Part shown: positions 6,932 through 16,112 of the stretch, piece by piece
Position numbering within the stretch: position 1 is the stretch's first letter
How the letters are laid out: the number at the start of each line of letters is the position of its first letter
Assembly (NCBI GenBank): GCA_018697205.1
Contig: JABHTG010000037.1
Coordinates: 30,283 to 94,282 of the forward strand
Reading direction: 5' to 3'
Origin: Nitrospina sp.
Lineage (GTDB): Bacteria > Nitrospinota > Nitrospinia > Nitrospinales > VA-1
DNA length: 64,000 bases
Made by a program: the position numbers and the translations under genes
Notes under the pieces: model-generated
What the model was told of the DNA's origin: nothing
Seen by the model: only the letters and a program-made list of their open reading frames with translations
Database searches by the model: none

Positions 6932-9448
6932 TTAACTGCGCGGATTATGACTTTTTATACTACTTAGGCGTTTTCTTATTTCCCTAGTGGCAATACTTGA
7001 ATCTTCAACCGTTGATATAATATGTGGCGTTATAAAAATCATTAATTCGGTTTTTGTATTTGTAGTACTTTCGCTACTAAACAGCTTTCCTATGTATGGG
7101 AGATCCATCAAACCTGGAACCCCTTCTACTGTTTGAGATGAATCGGTTCGCATCAATCCTCCCATAACGAGGACTTGGTTGTCCTTAAGTACCACTTCAG
7201 TATTAACCTCACGAGTATTAAAAGATGCTGTCGTGATTCCTCCAGATGTGACATCTGCACCTTTTGAACTAATTTCTTGCCGGATTTTCATGTTTACAAA
7301 ATTATCTGAATTGATCTTCGGAAAAATATCTAATTTTACGCCAACTTTTTTGAATTCTATTGAGGTTGAGGTAACAGGTGAAGCTGAATTTGTCGTTAGA
7401 GTAGAGCTTGCCACAGGTATTTCATCAGTAACAGAAATACTGGCTGCTTTATTATCAGATGTTACTAGAATGGGGTTAGCTAGAACATCAGCTTGGGAAT
7501 CGGAAGCAAATAATTCAAGTTTTGCCTTGAGCCGACTTGCGTTTTCTAAAAGCAGACTACCACCCGGAACCAGGCTTGCAGTTGCTCCAGATAATGAAGT
7601 CCCTAGAATTGAGTTGGTTGTTGCTGATGTCGCTAATGAACCTACTTTTGGAAGATCTATATTACCCAGTGATTCTCCTTCTAAAATCCATTCAACTCCT
7701 TTACGAGTAGCTTCATCAACTTTAAGGTCAATTATCAATACCTCTATAAGTACTTGTTGAGGTAATAGATCTAGTTTTTTAATCACTTCCAGAATAGCGG
7801 GATAATTTCTGGGACTGGTTCGAATGATTAAAGCATTTGTATCCTCGTCCGGTAGTATTGTGACTTCACCTTCGATATTGTCCTTTATTCCACCAGTTAG
7901 TTTTATTTGTTTGCTTTTTGGGTCATTAGTTTTTGATTGAGTTTTGGAATTTTTAGCTTTGGAAGTTTTGTTTTCTTTAGAGGTTTCGTTTTTAACCAAA
8001 TTATCAAACTGTTTTAATTTTGATTGAGATGATTCTTGTGATTGGAACAATGTGCTGAGTAAAGCTGACATTTTCCCAGCTTCGCCATTTTGAACGTAGT
8101 AAACAAATGTACTGACATCACCTTCTGATACAGGTTGGTCAAGTTTGTTAACCCAAAATTCGATTGTAGGTAAAATTCGGTCAAATGCGTTAACCACTAA
8201 AATAGAATTAAGTCGCCCTAAGGAAAGAAAAGTTAATGATTCACCGATTTCTTCTGCATATCCCATCGAAGAAAATATTTCATTCATTTCAAGAACAACT
8301 TTGTCTGACTCTGAATTATTAAGTTTGTATAACTGGATATCGGAAGTTGCTAGTTTATCAATATCTAATGCTTCGACCACGTTTATTATGCGCCTAACAT
8401 TATTGGCCATTTCTATCATCATTAAATTATTCGTTTCAGGAATTTCTATGAAGCTCGCATTAGGTGAGAGTAGGGGAGTTATGATTTTTTTCATTGATTC
8501 AACAGAGATATGCTTGAGCGGAATGATCTGGATGATTAGTCGCTCTTTTTCTGGGATACTAGAATCGTTGCCGTAATGGATGCTTAAAGGTTTCTTCGCA
8601 GCTTCTTCAACGCCAAGAAATCTATAAAAATTACCACTTTTTGTGACTGTGACATTGTGCAAGGCTAAAATTTGTTCTAGCACAGAATATAAATCTTCGA
8701 CCTGTATTTTATTAAATGTTTGCAGGGTTACTTTGCCCTGCACGTTACCTTCAACGATATAGTCAATTTTTAATAGTTCACTAAATGTAGTGATAACGTC
8801 ATATAACTCGGTTCCCTCAAAATTTAAGGTGATATGTTTAGCTTTTGTAAGTTCTTCTGGAAGTGTTGGCTCTTGATTGATTACCGTTTTTATCTTGTTT
8901 AAGGAGAATGGCTGCCGGTTTTGAAGTGTTTTTTTTGTGACTTCAATTTCACTAATCTGTTTGTTATTTTTTTCTTTATAGGCACTTTTTGGATTAAATT
9001 CAATTAAGCTAGACGAAAGACTTGAGATAAAAAACTTATTCTTGTTTTCATCTTCTGCGAGATACCACGTTTGTTTATCGTGAATATTTTTTTGAGTTCT
9101 TAGAAGAGAGAAAGTTTGATCCTTTTTTGCTATTCCTAAACTACCATATTGACTACCGGGGCCTTTTCTAAGAGGTACATTTTCACCAGATACTTTGATC
9201 AAACGATTTGTAGGTTGATCAGGTATGTTTTTTATCCCGCTTAAATCCAACGAACTTATGGGCTGCTTTTTATTACTAGAATTTTTTTTGTTGATTTTTG
9301 TTGCTTTTGATTTTCTTTTTTCAGAAAAAATCATCCCATCTACTGGATTTTTTTCTTTGAATTTTTCAAGAGCAGTCTTTCTATTTCCTAGACAACCGGA
9401 CGATAAACATACACTTAATATCAAAATTGATAAGAAAAATTTTTTCAT
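6932..9448 (-). CDS. gspD: Type II secretion secretin GspD with an SH3b-like domain
   Basis: The outer-membrane channel of the type II secretion system, 838 residues and longer than the usual 650-700. The N-terminus is a lipoprotein-like signal with a possible lipid cysteine at Cys19 (L-S-S-G-C). Residues of about 80-150 resemble a bacterial SH3 domain (V-P-L-R-K-G-P-G-S). N0/STN and N1-N3 domains follow from about 205, with a Lys/Ser/Thr-rich insertion in the N3 region. The secretin barrel (V-L-I-E-V-L-I onward) ends in the family's V-P-G-L-M-D-L-P-Y-I-G-K-L-F motif. The ATG overlaps the end of gspM by 4 bases. SH3b could anchor to peptidoglycan, which is inferred. Confidence 0.93.
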   Translation of the reverse strand: MKKFFLSILILSVCLSSGCLGNRKTALEKFKEKNPVDGMIFSEKRKSKATKINKKNSSNKKQPISSLDLSGIKNIPDQPTNRLIKVSGENVPLRKGPGSQYGSLGIAKKDQTFSLLRTQKNIHDKQTWYLAEDENKNKFFISSLSSSLIEFNPKSAYKEKNNKQISEIEVTKKTLQNRQPFSLNKIKTVINQEPTLPEELTKAKHITLNFEGTELYDVITTFSELLKIDYIVEGNVQGKVTLQTFNKIQVEDLYSVLEQILALHNVTVTKSGNFYRFLGVEEAAKKPLSIHYGNDSSIPEKERLIIQIIPLKHISVESMKKIITPLLSPNASFIEIPETNNLMMIEMANNVRRIINVVEALDIDKLATSDIQLYKLNNSESDKVVLEMNEIFSSMGYAEEIGESLTFLSLGRLNSILVVNAFDRILPTIEFWVNKLDQPVSEGDVSTFVYYVQNGEAGKMSALLSTLFQSQESSQSKLKQFDNLVKNETSKENKTSKAKNSKTQSKTNDPKSKQIKLTGGIKDNIEGEVTILPDEDTNALIIRTSPRNYPAILEVIKKLDLLPQQVLIEVLIIDLKVDEATRKGVEWILEGESLGNIDLPKVGSLATSATTNSILGTSLSGATASLVPGGSLLLENASRLKAKLELFASDSQADVLANPILVTSDNKAASISVTDEIPVASSTLTTNSASPVTSTSIEFKKVGVKLDIFPKINSDNFVNMKIRQEISSKGADVTSGGITTASFNTREVNTEVVLKDNQVLVMGGLMRTDSSQTVEGVPGLMDLPYIGKLFSSESTTNTKTELMIFITPHIISTVEDSSIATREIRKRLSSIKSHNPRS

Positions 9449-10023
9449 GAGACTTTCTTTTTTTCTATTTTCATTGTCTTAATAAATCCACTAACAGTCA
9501 TTTGAGCTTGTAGTTCTTCCAAATCCTTTTTATTTATTCTTTGAACTGACATCTCCTCGATGACCATGAACTTTTGGTTATTTTCCAGGATACGTATAAA
9601 ATTAGTCAAATTTCTAAGTTTTGAGCGGGTAGTAACTTTGGTTGATATGGTTAATAAGTTCTCTGTATATTTAGGCTTATCGACACGAAACCGTATAATG
9701 TTTACACCCGTTTGGTTTGATAGGCTCTCTATTAGGCGCTGTTGTTCTGCAGCGGCTAAGGCTGGCTTAGTTTGGTTGAAAAAACGCTGCTTAAGAATTG
9801 AGCTTGTTAATTTATTTTCCGTGCTTTTGGCTTTGTAATATGACTTTTGATTCAAAATTGCATAGCATTTTTGAATGAAAAGAATTTTGTCTTGTATTTT
9901 TTGATCCGCTCTACTGTTTTCTGTGTAGACTGGTTGTGCTACGAAGACAAAAAAGAGCCAGAGAATAATAAAAGTTCCTCCAGTAAGTACTAATTTTCTA
10001 TCTCTGGGTGCTATTTCAACCAC
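9445..10023 (-). CDS. gspM: Type II secretion inner-membrane protein GspM
   Basis: A 192-residue protein with one N-terminal membrane helix (about 13-30) followed by a periplasmic coiled region and a ferredoxin-like domain, the GspM/PilO architecture. In the inner-membrane platform it pairs with GspL. Sequence similarity in this family is low, so the call rests on topology, size and its place between gspL and gspD, overlapping both by a few bases. Confidence 0.75.
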   Translation of the reverse strand: MVEIAPRDRKLVLTGGTFIILWLFFVFVAQPVYTENSRADQKIQDKILFIQKCYAILNQKSYYKAKSTENKLTSSILKQRFFNQTKPALAAAEQQRLIESLSNQTGVNIIRFRVDKPKYTENLLTISTKVTTRSKLRNLTNFIRILENNQKFMVIEEMSVQRINKKDLEELQAQMTVSGFIKTMKIEKKKVS

Positions 10024-11494
10024 TATTCCCCCCTATGGCAGCATTAATTGTAAATTTTTCGCCTATTGATTCAGTTATGATCGTGCCTACAAAATGGGTG
10101 TCCCGAAAATGATTTGAGTTTTCAATTATTGGTATTAGTTGGGATGCATTAATCGAAACTCCATTAAGTTTAATATTTTTGTTCTCGAACTTGATCTTTT
10201 TTAGCCACGTATCCTTGGGGATAATCTGACTCAATTCTAGGAGTAATGGGAGCTTTGTTGGGTTTTGTTCATCTATTCTATTGAGAGTGTTTGTGTACTT
10301 TTGAAGCTCATTATACTCAAGGTCAACCTTCTCTAAAGGTCCCATATGAACTTTTATTTCGTCTAATTGTTTATCAAGAGAAGTTAAAATTATTTTATTT
10401 TGGATGCTTTGATTAATCATGAACCCAAATAAAAATAATATTGTTGCTAATGCGAGTCCTACTGAGTTTTTAACGTTTATTTTTTTTTTCTTAGTAGTGT
10501 TTAAGTTATCTGGTAATAGGTTTGTTTCAATTATATTTTGCTTTGTCTCCCGCATTGCAAGTCCAAGAGAGGTGCCCATAAAGGCTGTAGAATAATTTTT
10601 GGGTAACTCTGAATTGATGACCGATGGGAGTTGTGGTCTAAAAACCTGAACTCCTGCCGCCGACTCCAACATTGCAGTAATTTTTGGTGCTAAATGGCCA
10701 CCTCCTGAAACGAAAACCGCGTCTACGGTTTTGGAGTTATCGATATTCCTGCAAGATGAGAGAGCGTTCTTTATTTCTTCTACTAAGGTTTCAGTAATTG
10801 TTTCTATATTAATTTGATTTGTTTGTTTTTCTATATTGAGGAAAATATCTCTGTACATTGGATCCACAATTGGAATGTTTCTAGAAAACTCCAATTCTCT
10901 CTGTATAAGAATTGAAATTTCAATGTCGTTAGAACTAAGGTCTACTAAAACTGAAAGTGATTCTTGGTTTTTATCGTTTAGCCATAATATATTGAGGTTG
11001 GCGAATATAGAGACATCAAGAATTGATACGTTAAGATTGAGTTTTTTAAGTAAACTAAGGTAGTAGTTAGCGGTTTCTTTCTTAATTGCAGCGCATGCGA
11101 TGTGATACTGGTTGTCTTTTTTTGTAGTTATATGATTAGAGTAGTACAAATTATCTAAACTCGATGAAAAATGCCTCTCTAATTCAAATGCCATCATAGA
11201 ATCTACAGATTCGCGGTCGGGAGAAGGAAGTTTAAATGACTGAAATGTTATGTTAGAACGTGGAATACTGACAACCACGTTTTCTGTCCACGCATTATGT
11301 TCGATCATAAAGGCGTTTACTTTCTCTAGAAAAAGAGATTCGGCTTTTTCATTTTCTTTACTTAAAGGTTCAATAGGTATGTACTTGCTTGCTAATACAT
11401 CTAAGCGATACAGGGTTTTCCCTAATAAAGTTAGACAGACAGAGTTTTCACGGATGTCAATCCCTAGTGATTTTTCAAGATAAAATTTTTTCAT
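10016..11494 (-). CDS. gspL: Type II secretion GspL-type protein (PilM/PilN-like fusion)
   Basis: A 492-residue inner-membrane platform protein. Residues 1 to about 330 form an actin/PilM-like cytosolic domain, including L-G-I-D-I-R near the start, a V-S-G-G-G-H loop and G-T-S-L-G-L-A. A single membrane helix lies near 350-370, then a periplasmic coiled coil and a PilN-like ferredoxin fold. In the machine it links the GspE ATPase to the pseudopilus. The cytosolic part looks nearer to PilM than to enterobacterial GspL. It overlaps gspK and gspM by 4 and 8 bases, as expected of a tightly coupled operon. Confidence 0.85.
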   Translation of the reverse strand: MKKFYLEKSLGIDIRENSVCLTLLGKTLYRLDVLASKYIPIEPLSKENEKAESLFLEKVNAFMIEHNAWTENVVVSIPRSNITFQSFKLPSPDRESVDSMMAFELERHFSSSLDNLYYSNHITTKKDNQYHIACAAIKKETANYYLSLLKKLNLNVSILDVSIFANLNILWLNDKNQESLSVLVDLSSNDIEISILIQRELEFSRNIPIVDPMYRDIFLNIEKQTNQINIETITETLVEEIKNALSSCRNIDNSKTVDAVFVSGGGHLAPKITAMLESAAGVQVFRPQLPSVINSELPKNYSTAFMGTSLGLAMRETKQNIIETNLLPDNLNTTKKKKINVKNSVGLALATILFLFGFMINQSIQNKIILTSLDKQLDEIKVHMGPLEKVDLEYNELQKYTNTLNRIDEQNPTKLPLLLELSQIIPKDTWLKKIKFENKNIKLNGVSINASQLIPIIENSNHFRDTHFVGTIITESIGEKFTINAAIGGNSG

Positions 11495-12474
11495 TGATTG
11501 CCTGTTAATTCACTTCTGTCTTGATTATTTAAAATATTATCGTTCCAGTAATGCGTTAATAATATTGGGCCTTCTTTTTTAGATATTTTTTGAATAACGG
11601 TGCTGATCGAATGATTTGTCGGGCTATCCTCGGCTTTACCTGTAGACCTAATTCTAAAATAACTAGATGTTGTCTTGTCATAGAAACCCTTTTTTTCTCT
11701 TTCTTTCATTATTGTTTTTGCCTGTGTCTCAGAAAAAATGACCGAAAGAATCTCGGGTTTAGCTGTATTGGGGTTTATCGTTTCTACATTGTAGGTAGTA
11801 AAAAAATCAATCAATCCTTTACGTTTATCAAAACCATATAAAGTTTTTTTATCAACTTCACGGACTTTTATTAATTCATCAAGGTTTTCTATGGGCGCAT
11901 TTTTGGGAAAATAAGGTGGACTTAAATTCTGATAAAAGTCATTTTCAGCCCCATTTAATCGATGGGTTTTATCTGAATCGATCCAATCAAGTATTGAGTC
12001 AGCGATAATATCCTTCTTGTCTTTTGATTCGATACCTATTTTCGTCAAAACCTTGACCAATATATCTCGAGTTGTTTTGTTGATAGGGATTTTGCTATTT
12101 TCATCTTTGATTGAATAGCTAATTACTCCTGGCCCAAATTTGATATTTTGGCGTATTGGGGAACGATATGAAACTTCTTCTGAATTTGAAGGTTTTTTAT
12201 CAGATCCTTTAGTAGTAGGACCCATGATTAGTCCAAAGTCTTGATTCAAAGCGTGAAAGCTTGCTGGTGAAAGGATTTCTGCCATTGCCATGTGGACCCC
12301 AGCCTTAGCAAGGTGGTAAGTTTGGATGTCCTCCTTAAAGTTACGGGTTGTATTAACTTCTCCTTTCATGGAGAAGGCAAATTCTGTAGCTAATCCCATT
12401 AAGAGAACCAGAACCCATAAGACTACCATCAGGGCAATTCCGTTTTGATTTGAATGAATTTTAAGTTTTTTCAT
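11491..12474 (-). CDS. gspK: Type II secretion minor pseudopilin GspK
   Basis: A large minor pseudopilin of about 327 residues that caps the pseudopilus tip with GspI and GspJ. It has the short positively charged leader, the hydrophobic helix I-A-L-M-V-V-L-W-V-L-V-L, and the long GspK alpha-domain with its helix-hairpin-like segments. I chose the ATG at 12474 over the upstream TTG at 12495 because it gives a normal leader (M-K-K-L-K-I-H). It overlaps the end of gspJ by 14 bases. Unlike the other pseudopilins it has no Glu at position +5, which is normal for GspK. Confidence 0.9.
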   Translation of the reverse strand: MKKLKIHSNQNGIALMVVLWVLVLLMGLATEFAFSMKGEVNTTRNFKEDIQTYHLAKAGVHMAMAEILSPASFHALNQDFGLIMGPTTKGSDKKPSNSEEVSYRSPIRQNIKFGPGVISYSIKDENSKIPINKTTRDILVKVLTKIGIESKDKKDIIADSILDWIDSDKTHRLNGAENDFYQNLSPPYFPKNAPIENLDELIKVREVDKKTLYGFDKRKGLIDFFTTYNVETINPNTAKPEILSVIFSETQAKTIMKEREKKGFYDKTTSSYFRIRSTGKAEDSPTNHSISTVIQKISKKEGPILLTHYWNDNILNNQDRSELTGNQ

Positions 12475-13321
12475 CACGTTCTTCAGGTAATGCAAATTTC
12501 ATTCCAGAATTAAGAGGTATAATGATAGGAGGAGAGTAAATTACCCTTGATTGCCCCTTTGATTCGGGTTTAAGTGCCTCCTTCAAACCAAGTGAAACTT
12601 CCACGGCTCTAGGTAAAGTCATTTTATGATTTTTTTCAAATCTATACCTAGATTGCTGTTCTTCAGTTAGCTCGCCTACTTTTTTATTAAAAAAAGTTTG
12701 TTCAACAGAGGTTACCCAACGCCCTTCATATTTTTTTGACTTATCAAATTGGAGCTCAGTTTCGCTTGGGCTTAATTCTTTTACTTGGTAGTAGCGGAAC
12801 TTAAGGTAATCGACATCTTCAGCAAGAAGAAATAAACGATCTTGATTAGTTTTTCTAGATATATAGGTAGTCGAGTTTTTGGATGCTACAATTCGTTCTC
12901 CCATTATAATTCCAGACTTTCCTGACTCTGGATGCTCTCCGACATAAAAAGTAGTTTCATGTGTCCACGGAGATTTCCCCTGACTTGTGAGTTGTGAGGA
13001 AAAAGTTACAAACCGCAGAAAATTTTCTTTCCCTTCAAAGGAAAGTAATCTTTCAGGTTTCTCTTCTAAATTTTTTGTAGTGAAAACGTTTTTTTCCCGA
13101 AATATAAATACGGGATAAGTAGATTTTATTTTTTGTCCAAGTTGATTTTGAATTAGTCGTAATCGTTGGAACGTATCAACTTTTAATTGGCCAGTTTCTT
13201 GGGCCGAAGATCCAAGCCTTATAGCTCCTAGCGAGATAGCAACAATAAACCCTATAATTCCCAAAGAAAGAATAAGTTCTAATAAAGTGAATCCGTGGTT
13301 TGAATTGCGCAAACATTTCAT
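12461..13321 (-). CDS. gspJ: Type II secretion minor pseudopilin GspJ
   Basis: A minor pseudopilin of about 286 residues with the type IV prepilin signal H-G|F-T-L-L-E-L and its Glu5, followed by the hydrophobic helix. The open frame extends to 13429, but that extension lies inside gspI. The ATG at 13321 gives a short leader (M-K-C-L-R-N-S-N-H-G) and sits 5 bases past the gspI stop, so I use it. The C-terminal domain is larger than in E. coli. It acts in the pseudopilus tip complex with GspI and GspK after GspO cleavage; no gspO gene is in the window. Confidence 0.88.
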   Translation of the reverse strand: MKCLRNSNHGFTLLELILSLGIIGFIVAISLGAIRLGSSAQETGQLKVDTFQRLRLIQNQLGQKIKSTYPVFIFREKNVFTTKNLEEKPERLLSFEGKENFLRFVTFSSQLTSQGKSPWTHETTFYVGEHPESGKSGIIMGERIVASKNSTTYISRKTNQDRLFLLAEDVDYLKFRYYQVKELSPSETELQFDKSKKYEGRWVTSVEQTFFNKKVGELTEEQQSRYRFEKNHKMTLPRAVEVSLGLKEALKPESKGQSRVIYSPPIIIPLNSGMKFALPEERDEKT

Positions 13322-13325
13322 AATA

Positions 13326-13931
13326 TTAATTTCCCGAAATACGAGGAGTATATGCTCCACTGATATAGGCTTTGCCTTGCTTGCGACCAGAAATATATTG
13401 AAAAGGATCATTAGGAGGTGGCGTGTCATCCTTTTCGTTTGCCTTTATAGAGCTTGGGCCTCCGCCAAATGACTGTGCTAGTATAAAATCTGCGCCAGGA
13501 TACAATGCCCCATCCACTTTTAGGGTGTTAAGTTCAATGTCACGGGTTTTCCCGTTATCCTCCCAGAGTACATTTAATTTTACTCTTGAAAGTTGGATAT
13601 TATTCTCTGCGCTATTTAGAGGCGAAGTGTATGGTGATATTTCAAGTTGCCACCGGTATTTTTTTTCGTTAAGAAAGCTTCCTTCAAACTCAGAAGTAGG
13701 GTAGTTATTGATCTCCAGCTCTCCTAGCTTTGAATGGGCAAGAGTCGTGCCTTTAAGATATTGCTCTGAAAGGCTGACCGAACGAATGCTTCCAGAAAAT
13801 AACTGTGAAACAGTGACAAAGCCTATAGCCATTATGGCGAGGGAAACAATCACCTCAAGAAGAGAAAAGCCATCATTATTTATTTTTTTTGATTTTTGTC
13901 TGCCCGGTAATGGGGTCAACGCTGATAGCAT
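13326..13931 (-). CDS. gspI: Type II secretion minor pseudopilin GspI
   Basis: A 201-residue minor pseudopilin. The prepilin motif D-G|F-S-L-L-E-V with Glu5 follows a leader of about 21 residues, and the hydrophobic helix V-S-L-A-I-M-A-I-G follows. The ATG at 13931 overlaps gspH by 56 bases; the in-frame TTG at 13919 is a possible alternative, and no later ATG precedes the cleavage site. GspI nucleates the tip complex with GspJ and GspK. The C-terminal half, rich in Pro, Gly and Lys, is longer than usual. Confidence 0.87.
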   Translation of the reverse strand: MLSALTPLPGRQKSKKINNDGFSLLEVIVSLAIMAIGFVTVSQLFSGSIRSVSLSEQYLKGTTLAHSKLGELEINNYPTSEFEGSFLNEKKYRWQLEISPYTSPLNSAENNIQLSRVKLNVLWEDNGKTRDIELNTLKVDGALYPGADFILAQSFGGGPSSIKANEKDDTPPPNDPFQYISGRKQGKAYISGAYTPRISGN

Positions 13932-14382
13932 AATAATTATCCAAATTTTTAGATTCTTTTATATTCATAGCAATTAAACCACCACTTGAGTTTCCCTGAG
14001 GGTAAAAAGTGACTGTGAATTCACCATCCCTAAAAAAATTATCTTCACCTTCGTATATAAAGTGAGTCAAACTAACCGGATCCGTTATAGATGTTATCTT
14101 TTTGGTTTTATTTTTATAGTCTTGAGTAACCCAGAACTGATTCCTAGTTAGATTCCCCGAAAATACGACTGGTTTTTTAGAAGCAATAGCTTCACTTCTT
14201 GCATATCGCAAAGTAGAGGCAACCTTACGCGCAGACGATTGCAGTTCCATGCGATCTAGTGTTGTCATGACAAAGGGCGTGCTCAAGCCCGCAATAAGAG
14301 CCATAAAGAACATAACAAGCGTCAGCTCAAGCAAAGTAAATCCTAAGCATCCGATCTTTTTTAAAGGAGGCATCTTTTTCAT
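13876..14382 (-). CDS. gspH: Type II secretion minor pseudopilin GspH
   Basis: A minor pseudopilin of about 168 residues with the prepilin signal L-G|F-T-L-L-E-L, Glu5 and a hydrophobic helix, followed by a GspH-type beta domain containing the common A-R-S-E-A segment. The ATG at 14382 overlaps the gspG stop as TAATG and lies just after a GGAAG ribosome site within the end of gspG. I prefer it to the in-frame ATG at 14391. It joins the minor pseudopilins to the GspG body of the pseudopilus. Confidence 0.87.
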   Translation of the reverse strand: MKKMPPLKKIGCLGFTLLELTLVMFFMALIAGLSTPFVMTTLDRMELQSSARKVASTLRYARSEAIASKKPVVFSGNLTRNQFWVTQDYKNKTKKITSITDPVSLTHFIYEGEDNFFRDGEFTVTFYPQGNSSGGLIAMNIKESKNLDNYYAISVDPITGQTKIKKNK

Positions 14383-14792
14383 TACTTCCAACTGACTATA
14401 TCTTTATTATTTTCCTCACCACCTTCTACTTTATCTGCTCCGTATGAAATTAGGTCATAGTCACCATGTTCACCTGGAGATGTGTAAATGTAGCTATTGC
14501 CCCATGGATCTTTTGGGATTTCTTTTTTGAGATATGCGGAAATTGCCTTTAGGCCTTCTTCAGTGTTTGGGTATTTATGATTTTCAAGGCGGTATAAATC
14601 GAGGGCTTGACCAAGTAACTCAATTTGAGCTTGAGCATCCTGTTGCATTGCCTTATCTACATGTCCAAAAAATTTTGGAACAACTAAGGCTGCAAGAAGT
14701 CCAATGATAACCATAACAACCAGTAGTTCTATTAAAGTAAACCCTGATTGTAGATTTTTTTTGACTTGGAAAATTGTTGTTTGTCTATTCAT
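14382..14792 (-). CDS. gspG: Type II secretion major pseudopilin GspG
   Basis: The major pseudopilin, 136 residues, which polymerises into the piston-like pseudopilus. It has the leader ending S-G|F-T-L-I-E-L-L-V-V-M, with Glu5 and the near-invariant hydrophobic helix. The following domain has the GspG hallmarks Y-P-x-T-x-E-G-L, D-P-W-G-N and a calcium-loop-like D-x-x-S-Y-G-A-D. The length and motifs fit the family exactly. It lies 34 bases downstream of gspF and is coupled to gspH. Confidence 0.95.
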   Translation of the reverse strand: MNRQTTIFQVKKNLQSGFTLIELLVVMVIIGLLAALVVPKFFGHVDKAMQQDAQAQIELLGQALDLYRLENHKYPNTEEGLKAISAYLKKEIPKDPWGNSYIYTSPGEHGDYDLISYGADKVEGGEENNKDIVSWK

Positions 14793-14826
14793 ACATGCCT
14801 AGCCCCTTTAAAGAAGTTGTTTTTGA

Positions 14827-16053
14827 TTAAAAGTTGATTTCGTTAATGCTAAATATTGCCAACAGCATAGAAATAACAATAAAACCAATTACCAAAGCCA
14901 TACTAAGAATCATGAAAGGTTCAATAAGTGATATAAGTTGTTTGACGGAACGATCAATTTCCCGATCATAGGTATTTGCAACTTTGGTCAGCATTTTATC
15001 AAGCATCCCAGTTTCCTCTCCAACCGTCATCATATGTATCGCAAGAGGCGGAAATATACCCGTTTCTTGAAGTGGCTTTGAAAAGCCCTTTCCTTCCTTG
15101 AGTCCTTTTCTAAGCTGACTCATAGTCGCTGCTATCATGCGGTTATTAAGGATTGCTTGAGTTATATTTAAGGCTGCTAATATAGCTACGCCACTTGATA
15201 ATAGAGTGGCCATAGTTCTACTGAAGCGAGAAACTTCGATTTTTTGGGCAAGGGGCCCAAATAGAGGAAGTCTTAATACGATTCCATCCCAATGAAGACG
15301 ACCTTTTTCTTGTTTAAGGTAAAAAATAAAACCTGCTACTAATAGAATGAATGAAATTATGATAGCCATCCAGTGATTGGTTATAAACGTACTCAGGAAT
15401 AACATTATTTTTGTTGGAAGAGGCAACGCTGCTCCCAATTCGTCAAATAGCTTAGTAAACCTTGGAATTACTACCGTAAAAAGAACCAATATTGCAAAGC
15501 CTCCTACAGAGGTAAGGATTGCGGGATAGATCATGGCAGATCTTATATTTGCTTTTAGTTCTTCATTTTTATCAAGAAAGCTAGCAACACTTGTTAGTGA
15601 AGGTGCTAGGGTTCCTCCAGCCTCACCAGCTCGAATCATATTTATGTATAACTTTGAAAAGACTTTTGGATATTCTGCCAATGCATCAGCAAACGAACTC
15701 CCGGCGTGAACTTTTTTGTGGACTTCGGTAAGAATTTCTTTGGCTTGTGGTTTTTCTGTAAGGTCCACAAGAAGTGATAGTGATTTGTCGAGGGTGATTC
15801 CTGATTCCACAAGCGTTGCAAGTTGTTCTGTAAGAGAGACCAAATCCTTTGCGGATATTTTACTTCCCAATCCATTTAGCTGAAATGGAAAATTTTTAGA
15901 AAATTTTTTATGAGATTGGTTGTTTGATAACTGAATAGGAAAGTAATTCAGTCCCCTTAATTGAGCAACAGCATTTTGGTAATCAGATGCCTCTAAGTTA
16001 CCCTCAATAGGCTTTCCTAATTGGTCTGTTGCTTTGTAGTAGAAAATATCCAT
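14827..16053 (-). CDS. gspF: Type II secretion inner-membrane platform protein GspF
   Basis: A 408-residue polytopic protein. It has two GspF/PilC repeats, each a cytosolic four-helix domain followed by membrane helices (near 165-190, 215-240 and 375-400). Motifs include G-x-x-L-x-x-S-L-x-x-x-A in the first repeat and M-x-x-V-G-E-E-T-G-M-L in the second. It anchors GspE and the pseudopilus base in the inner membrane. The length matches the family. The start is an ATG encoding M-D-I-F-Y-Y-K-A, as is usual for GspF. Confidence 0.95.
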   Translation of the reverse strand: MDIFYYKATDQLGKPIEGNLEASDYQNAVAQLRGLNYFPIQLSNNQSHKKFSKNFPFQLNGLGSKISAKDLVSLTEQLATLVESGITLDKSLSLLVDLTEKPQAKEILTEVHKKVHAGSSFADALAEYPKVFSKLYINMIRAGEAGGTLAPSLTSVASFLDKNEELKANIRSAMIYPAILTSVGGFAILVLFTVVIPRFTKLFDELGAALPLPTKIMLFLSTFITNHWMAIIISFILLVAGFIFYLKQEKGRLHWDGIVLRLPLFGPLAQKIEVSRFSRTMATLLSSGVAILAALNITQAILNNRMIAATMSQLRKGLKEGKGFSKPLQETGIFPPLAIHMMTVGEETGMLDKMLTKVANTYDREIDRSVKQLISLIEPFMILSMALVIGFIVISMLLAIFSINEINF

Positions 16054-16112
16054 AATTTCAGTCAGGGGTAGAGGTTGAAACTTTCGGAGGACAATTATTA
16101 TATAACCCTAGG

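Noticed and set aside
7179-7760. A 193-residue frame on the plus strand inside gspD
   Set aside because: It is antisense to a clear secretin domain and has no family pattern.
13321-13429. N-terminal extension of GspJ
   Set aside because: It overlaps gspI and would give a 46-residue leader before the prepilin site; the ATG at 13321 gives a normal leader.
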